Below, piece by piece: positions 17,388 to 22,026 of a stretch of DNA of 22,026 nt. The stretch comes from Nemertoderma westbladi (Eukaryota; Xenacoelomorpha; Nemertodermatida; Nemertodermatidae). Location: contig JAUCBJ010001291.1 of the NCBI GenBank assembly GCA_032718475.1, positions 1 through 22,026 of the forward strand. Direction: 5' to 3'. Under the pieces are notes generated by a model that saw only the letters and a list, made by a program, of their open reading frames with translations, was not told where the DNA came from and searched no databases. Positions within the stretch are counted from its first letter, which is position 1. Each line of letters opens with the position of its first letter. Position numbers and translations under genes: made by a program.

Positions 17388-17999
17388 TCACATAAATGGT
17401 ATCGGTTCCCGTTCGTACGGCAGAGCCTGGTCCAAATACTCAGCGATGGGTTTACTGAATGCGTCGTTCTTCCGGAAGGGGGCGTGTTTAGTTTTAACTT
17501 GCGTTACCCCGGTAACAGCGCCGAGATGATCCGACCAATAGGTCGCCGGGTGGTCCCTCTTGTAGTCGTGTGTCTGCGTGGGCGGGATATCCTCGTGTAT
17601 AAAACCTTCCATCTTAAAGTCCTTCATTGTAATTGTCTCGTAATCGTTGACAACATCTTCCAATTCATCTTCCTCTACTCTGTTATCTTCGGCGTCCTTC
17701 TCCAACACTCTATGGACTAACATTTGTTCGATGAGTCTCCTCCGCGCCCCGACTTCCCCGCTCGCGTCGCTCAGACTGTGAGGCACGTATGATTCCCGGC
17801 ATTCCGTCCGGTCCGATAAAGCCGCCCCGATCTCCGTCGACATTATCCCCGCGTGGCCGGACTTCCTTGCCTTGGCGACGCACCCAGACTCCTCCACTTT
17901 ATCCAACTCTTTGCTGAATCGCTCCTCCTGCCAGTTCTCGAGTAGACAGCGCCCCCCAGAGTTAGGTACGGGAACAATATTCCGTCCGTGTGTCGCCAT
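17388..17999 (-). CDS. SPAG8: SPAG8-like sperm/ciliary microtubule protein, single exon
   Basis: SPAG8 is a microtubule inner protein of sperm flagella and cilia (known for vertebrates). This 203-residue frame starts at ATG 17999 and is intact. Its features match my memory of the conserved SPAG8 core in order: GGRCLLENWQEER near residues 15-27, a central acidic helix-rich part with LIEQML, THDYKRDHPATYW near residues 142-154, GVTQVKT, APFRKNDAFSKPI and LPYEREPIP at the C-terminus. Vertebrate SPAG8 is about twice as long because of an extra N-terminal region. The frame has no intron here. Promoter elements are not clear upstream (18000-18070 is AT-rich). It lies tail to tail with WDR6. Confirmation needs a protein search. 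Confidence 0.8.
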   Translation of the reverse strand: MATHGRNIVPVPNSGGRCLLENWQEERFSKELDKVEESGCVAKARKSGHAGIMSTEIGAALSDRTECRESYVPHSLSDASGEVGARRRLIEQMLVHRVLEKDAEDNRVEEDELEDVVNDYETITMKDFKMEGFIHEDIPPTQTHDYKRDHPATYWSDHLGAVTGVTQVKTKHAPFRKNDAFSKPIAEYLDQALPYEREPIPFM

Positions 18000-18830
18000 T
18001 GAGCTGCGTGTTTGTTACATATATAATAATGAAATCTATAAAAATAATCCTTTCAAATTAATAATAAATTAAATCTGTAAATAAAATTATAACAGAGAGT
18101 TAATGGCGCAAAATTACCGCAATCACCAAATATGTGTTTAAAAACTTTATGTACGGCAATAAATTTTAAAACATTAAAGGAAAGGGGCAGGCTACAGTGT
18201 CGGTGTTTTCTAACCAAAACAATAAACGACATTTTATTTTATATGCGACCTATTTGCGCTGTATATCGGTTTTTCATTTGCGGTCAATTTGCGCCAATCT
18301 GAAAACAAAGAACTTGGATTGACAGACAGATATTCTACTATACGGTGTAGTCCAACCTATAATAGTTCATTAACGCGTTCTGTTGTGTTATAAAATATAA
18401 TAATGTATTAGTTATTAGTTATTGTTGTACAGAAAATATTGTAGTAATAATAAAATACTTATGTATTTTATTTGTTGTAAGTGACTTTTTTGTCAAAATC
18501 ATTCACATGTTTGACAAAAAAGAGAACACATTTTTTGTCAACAACTAAAAAAAGTTATGTTCTAATTAAATTTCAAATTAATTACCATGACATTAATACT
18601 GTAATAATGTTGCATAAATTGATAAATAAATAAATAAATTGATAAATAAATAGATAGCGCTGATGGTTTCCACGGGTTATTTAATATTCTAGAATATTAT
18701 AATATCATATAGGGCCTATCATTTCGCTTTATATAACGGTATTTCACTACTGAAGAAGCTTCGATGGACGATATTTATGCTGAAATAGGGAGATAGAAGA
18801 ATACTTATTTAAATTTATTATAAATACTTC
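18000..18830. other. Intergenic, upstream of SPAG8, with one hairpin
   Basis: AT-rich DNA with an AAATAAATAAAT-type run near 18625-18655. CTTTTTTGTCAAA (18485-18497) and TTTGACAAAAAAG (18510-18522) form a perfect 13-bp stem around 12 bases. No gene is seen. The SPAG8 promoter should lie in the left part. Confidence 0.6.
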
Positions 18831-18932
18831 TTTAAGTGGTGGAAAAAAGTAACATTTCTTGTCTTGCTTTCTTATTTCTCTCGCTACAAATTTAACTCGA
18901 CAAAAAAGTCTACTATTTTGCCACCACTTAAA
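18831..18932. mobile_element. 102-bp sequence with 12-bp perfect terminal inverted repeats
   Basis: TTTAAGTGGTGG (18831-18842) and CCACCACTTAAA (18921-18932) are exact complements. Size and structure suggest a very short MITE or solo remnant, but no clear target duplication is visible. Confidence 0.5.
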
Positions 18933-19779
18933 TAGTTATATTGTGATACCTTGAACCGGTAAGCAGCCAGCTAAACTGTAGGCCTACAACAACAGTAGGC
19001 CTATGCCTGACACAATCGATACGGTATGTTTTTCTTATTGCCTAGCAACCTGTGGGGCGAGCCAAGGAGGTATATTCCCCACACAATGTAATGTGGCCAA
19101 TGTGCCCTCGCGATCTTACAGCCATTTGGAATTTCCTACAGTGTTGCAGACTGTAGCTGTGGGGCGATCCATCTATCCATGCACCGCTCGCATTACTAGA
19201 CCCATACAAGTGGTAATACCAGGATTTATACCGGTGAATAAATAATTAATACCAGATTTCAGACGTATAAACGAAGCCTCAACTTTAGTTCGAAATTCTA
19301 CTGTAAATTTATGGAAGACGATTTTAATTTTTGTACCTTTTTTCAGTTAGTTACAGAACCTACATGATCTGTATTTTTATGTTTTTTTTGAGGTCGTCCA
19401 CGGGTACGCTTTCCATGAGTTGGTTGCCAGAAAAGTAGATCTGGTATGACCTCATGTTTACTTCTCCAACAGTGCCCACTGACCCGCGTTCACGGAGGGT
19501 GGTTGATACAGGTTGTATAATACCATAGAGCTCGGCGTAAGGCCCATGTGAAGAATACCAAGTTTTCACCAAAAACACAGATTACAGAAGGGCTGAATTT
19601 AACCAAAACAATAAACTAATTAATATATGTACAGGTTATAAGACAGAAATAATAAAATAATAAATAATAATACACAATACAATAATAAATAAAACACTTA
19701 ATAAAAATAAAAATCTTCATATATAAAATTCCAATAAAACGTCGACCGAAAGTGAAATCCTGGGATTCTTCACATGGGC
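18933..19779. other. Intergenic, no firm gene
   Basis: A GTAGGCCTAC...GTAGGCCTAT repeat lies near 18979-19003. Two open frames, 19003-19245 (+) and 19360-19578 (-), look somewhat gene-like in composition but lack recognisable domains, and the second has no ATG near its 5' end. GCCCATGTGAAGAAT at 19542-19556 is repeated inverted at 19765-19779, next to the LINE edge. Confidence 0.5.
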
Positions 19780-20600
19780 GATCAATTCGTTGTTCAAGTG
19801 ATTTAGTCAGTGTCCAGGTCTCACCCCCGTATAAAAATACACTTTCCACTGTGGCTCGAAAGAACTTAGTCTTCAGGTGCCTGGAGAGATCTGATTTCCA
19901 GATCTTATCCATTTTTTATAGAGCTACTCAATCCTTTGCTTTCCTAACTTCTATGTCTTTTTTGCTACTCTCTATCTATTTGCATCTGCACCTGCAGGGC
20001 GATTCCATCCGCAAAGGCGGTGTCTGTGACTGTAGTTGCCGGATATCTACTACTTCTGCGTTCTTGAAGTGTGAATCCCACATCTTCACCCTTTGTGGTC
20101 GTCCTCATTGCGTAATCCAGCACAATTACAAATAGTAATGGTGCTAATGTGTCACCTTGCAGTACGCCAGCCAGGATTGAGAAAAACTCAGTTTCACAAT
20201 CTGGTGAGAGTACCTGCGCTTCTGTGTCACAATATAACAATCCAATGCCAGCAACAATTACTTCTGGTATTCCATAAGCTCTTAGGATTTCAAGCATTTT
20301 ACCTCTATGGATGGAGTCGAATGCCTTCTTGAAGTCCACAAAAGTCATGACTGCGGGAAGATTCTTTGACTTAATTCCTTCAATCAGTCTCCGTAGTGCA
20401 AGTATCTGAGCTATTGTTGATCTACTTGGTCGAAATCCGTTTTGGCTCTTATGCAGTAGTTTCTCTATGTGAGGCCTAATCCCATATAGAATCATTTTGT
20501 TGTATATTTTGACAGCTACCACAAGCAGACAGATCCCACGATAGTTTGTTGGTATACCGGGGTCTCCTTTCTTGGGGAGAGGCTTTAACTGATTGTAGAT
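19780..20600 (-). pseudogene. Non-LTR retrotransposon (LINE) reverse transcriptase fragment, inactive
   Basis: On the - strand, from about 20600, the frame encodes LKPLPKKGD, IPTNYRGICLL, SQNGFRPSRST, FVDFKKAFDSI, GVLQGDTLAP and LLFVIVLDYA, the standard reverse transcriptase blocks of CR1/RTE-like LINEs. The catalytic box reads FADG in place of FADD, so an essential aspartate is lost. A stop follows shortly. After a deletion of roughly 80 codons the later part resumes with KDIEVRKA and LKTKFFRATVESV, broken by two stops, and ends near SLEQRID. Endonuclease and 3' end are absent. It belongs to the same broad family as the fragments at 13495 and 15454. Confidence 0.9.
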
Positions 20601-20816
20601 TAGATGGTTATGTTATGCGATCTGCTTTTAATTATCTACATTTTATTTTAAAACTCTTTAAAAATTTCAGATGGTGTAATTATTAGTCTCAATTTAAATT
20701 AAATGCAATTTAACGAATTATTTTAATAGATGTCAACCCAGATTTCATTTACCGATCGCCATGAGGTTAATAGATACATTTATATAGATTTGAATGATAT
20801 AGACAAAGGGAACATA
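20601..20816. other. Short AT-rich spacer
   Basis: No gene or repeat is recognised between the LINE fragment and the second foldback element. Confidence 0.5.
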
Positions 20817-21263
20817 AGTAGTAGGGTCTTGGCCGGCTCTGTGACACTTGGACCTCACTGACACCCATTGGGTGTCATATGACACCCAATTATCACCCTA
20901 TGGGTGTCATTGGGTGTCATTGGCGCCAGACTGTCTGGGTGACACCTCCCAATTAGGCTAATTAGACCCTAATTGACAGGTGTCATCAATTAATTAGTAC
21001 AATTAAACCCTAACAGGTGTCATATGACTCCTAATTAGGGTTTAATTGATTATCCTAATTAATCAGACTGATTAGCGCCCTGACACACAATGGGTCATCA
21101 GTGTTGTCCAACTGTCGCAGAGCCGGCTCAAGAGGGTGTCATAAGTGACACCGCAGCTCTTTTATTCATTAATACCTATTTATTTATATTTAATTTTAAT
21201 TAATTATTTGCATTTTATTTTATTCGTATTTAATTCTAAATTAATTATTCATTTGTACTTTAT
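20817..21263 (-). mobile_element. Foldback element, copy 2, inverted relative to copy 1
   Basis: It shares with 10040-10470, as reverse complement, the AGTAGTAGGGTCTTGG end, the GGCGCCAGACTGTCTGGGTG segment, the GTGTCACTTATGACACC hairpin and about 110 bp of AT-rich DNA ending at ATAAAGTACAAATG. Its own centre differs: it lacks the full second arm and instead has clustered GGTGTCA/TGACACC words at 20858-20925. Confidence 0.87.
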
Positions 21264-21470
21264 GGGTATACAGCTCCCTTACTGGTAACTAATTACTCTT
21301 ATCTATATCCAGACAGCTTTATCGTTGACCTTTGACCTTTGACCCCCCAATTAGCTTTAACCAAGCAACAGCATATTAATGATAGTTGTATCCAAGCGCC
21401 CCTGCCCCCACCCCGTGACAGCTCTGATTACTAATTACTCTTACCTATATCCAACCGCCTGCAGTTCCAT
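21264..21470. other. Spacer with short repeated word
   Basis: CTAATTACTCTTA(T/C)CTATATCCA occurs at about 21289 and again at about 21431. A short GACCTTTGACC repeat lies near 21326-21342. No gene. Confidence 0.6.
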
Positions 21471-21722
21471 AGTCTGCCGCTAGAGGGCGTATTGTTTAAA
21501 AATTAACATCTTCTCTAGCTTTGTTATTTACAATCCGCAAAACCATGAAGTTATATTGCTCAAGAGTTCTAAGGGGAGAGCCATGAGGCAAGATGTTTGA
21601 GGCTTATTTAGATATATTATTACTTAATTTGACCCCCCAATCGGCATCTATTACGGCATAGGCTATATCTTTTGCAGGGTCACAGAGTAGTCTGAAGTTC
21701 CCCAGTCTGCCGCTAGAGGGCT
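21471..21722 (-). repeat. 234-bp repeat unit, copy 2, inverted and circularly permuted
   Basis: AGTCTGCCGCTAGAGGG occurs at 21471 and 21704, so the copy has slightly more than one unit of about 233 bp. As reverse complement it matches 9000-9255, but starts and ends at the CCCTCTAGCGGCAGACT word, while copy 1 starts and ends at GCAATATAACTTCATAG. Confidence 0.87.
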
Positions 21723-21905
21723 TAATGTCTCAAAGTGAAAACCATACCGTAGCCATGAATTGGTTACTAGGCAATAATACTGCATTTTGCAACGTTAGAC
21801 CTATTGCTGATCGAACGAAAACTGCCCTGGTTCATGCAGGGGTCGAACCCATGACATACGAGAGATGTGAATTCTACGCAACCACTACACCAAGGTGGAA
21901 CAGTA
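21723..21905 (-). mobile_element. tRNA-derived SINE (partial)
   Basis: On the - strand TGGTGTAGTGG (21882-21892) matches a polymerase III A box and GGGTTCGACCCC (21839-21850) a B box, about 42 bases apart, as in tRNAs. Matched arms for a functional tRNA cloverleaf are not obvious, so a SINE head is preferred. The body probably runs toward 21723, where the 234-bp repeat begins. The far end and target duplication are not resolved. Confidence 0.65.
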
Positions 21906-21964
21906 ACCTTCGAATTTGTTCGTTGACGTTCGAATTTGTAAGACTCTCATTTAAGACTTGACAC

Positions 21965-22026
21965 AGACTATGCCTCACCGAGGCATAGACTATGACTCAC
22001 TGAGGCATAGACTATGCCTCATTGAG
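21965..22026. repeat. 22-bp palindromic tandem repeat at window edge
   Basis: AGACTATGCCTCACCGAGGC-type units start at 21965, 21987 and 22009. Each contains CTATGCCTC and GAGGCATAG, which pair with each other. The array continues past the window. Confidence 0.85.

Noticed and set aside
19003-19245. 80-codon frame on the + strand
   Set aside because: Its start lies in a GTAGGCCTA repeat, and there is no domain or splice context.
19360-19578. Possible 72-codon exon on the - strand
   Set aside because: No ATG at its start, an in-frame stop just upstream, and no recognised family. It may be an exon of an unknown gene, but splice evidence is weak.
9000-21722. A single giant foldback transposon carrying WDR6 and SPAG8
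   Set aside because: Left and right spacings between the two repeats differ (about 785 and 207 bp), the 234-bp copies are permuted, and no target duplication is seen. Separate insertions are simpler.
21839-21892. Functional tRNA gene
   Set aside because: A and B boxes are present, but I could not pair a full acceptor stem and cloverleaf; a SINE head fits better.

Overview
The window is animal nuclear DNA. It has spliced genes with GT-AG introns, an LTR retrotransposon of the BEL/Pao type, LINE fragments, a tRNA-derived SINE and many short inverted-repeat elements. Two host genes can be recognised by family knowledge: the C-terminal exons of WDR6 (+ strand) and a SPAG8-like sperm/ciliary gene (- strand). 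AT-rich spacers, GTAGGCCTAC-type simple repeats and a flagellar gene suggest a marine invertebrate. The species cannot be fixed from sequence alone.

Positions 1-882 hold tandem and low-complexity repeats. Positions 888-8916 are one LTR retrotransposon of about 8.0 kb, flanked by a 5-bp target duplication (GTGAA at 883-887 and 8917-8921). Its LTRs are 888-1838 and 8386-8916. The 5' LTR is longer only because a 415-bp inverted-repeat transposon (1070-1484) landed in it; the 3' LTR keeps the empty site. Inside are two large reading frames: an 877-residue, charged, Asn-rich and repeat-rich frame (1962-4595), then a Gag-protease frame (to 7014) with a capsid-like region, a zinc knuckle and an aspartic protease. 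No reverse transcriptase, RNase H or integrase core is present, so the element should depend on a partner for replication. The two frames overlap at a run of ten Gs (4577-4586) just before the first stop, which is a natural slippage site or a one-base indel. Downstream lie about 1.3 kb of C-poor repeats with hairpins, an 11-bp stem-loop, the polypurine tract and the 3' LTR.

Positions 8922-13300 and 18000-22026 are mostly repeats. They include two inverted copies of a 430-450-bp foldback element (10040-10470, 20817-21263), two inverted and circularly permuted copies of a 234-bp unit (9000-9255, 21471-21722), a composite inverted repeat with a flipped core (11803-12580), several perfect hairpins, a dead LINE reverse transcriptase (19780-20600), and a tRNA-derived SINE at the right edge.

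Positions 13292-17999 carry the host genes. WDR6 exons at 14404-15203 and 15989-16175 join in matching phase. LINE 3' ends in opposite orientations sit in the introns on either side of the first exon. SPAG8 is a 203-codon uninterrupted frame on the - strand, tail to tail with WDR6. No earlier WDR6 exon is visible, so either the retrotransposon and repeats lie in a very long WDR6 intron, or the WDR6 copy is partial.
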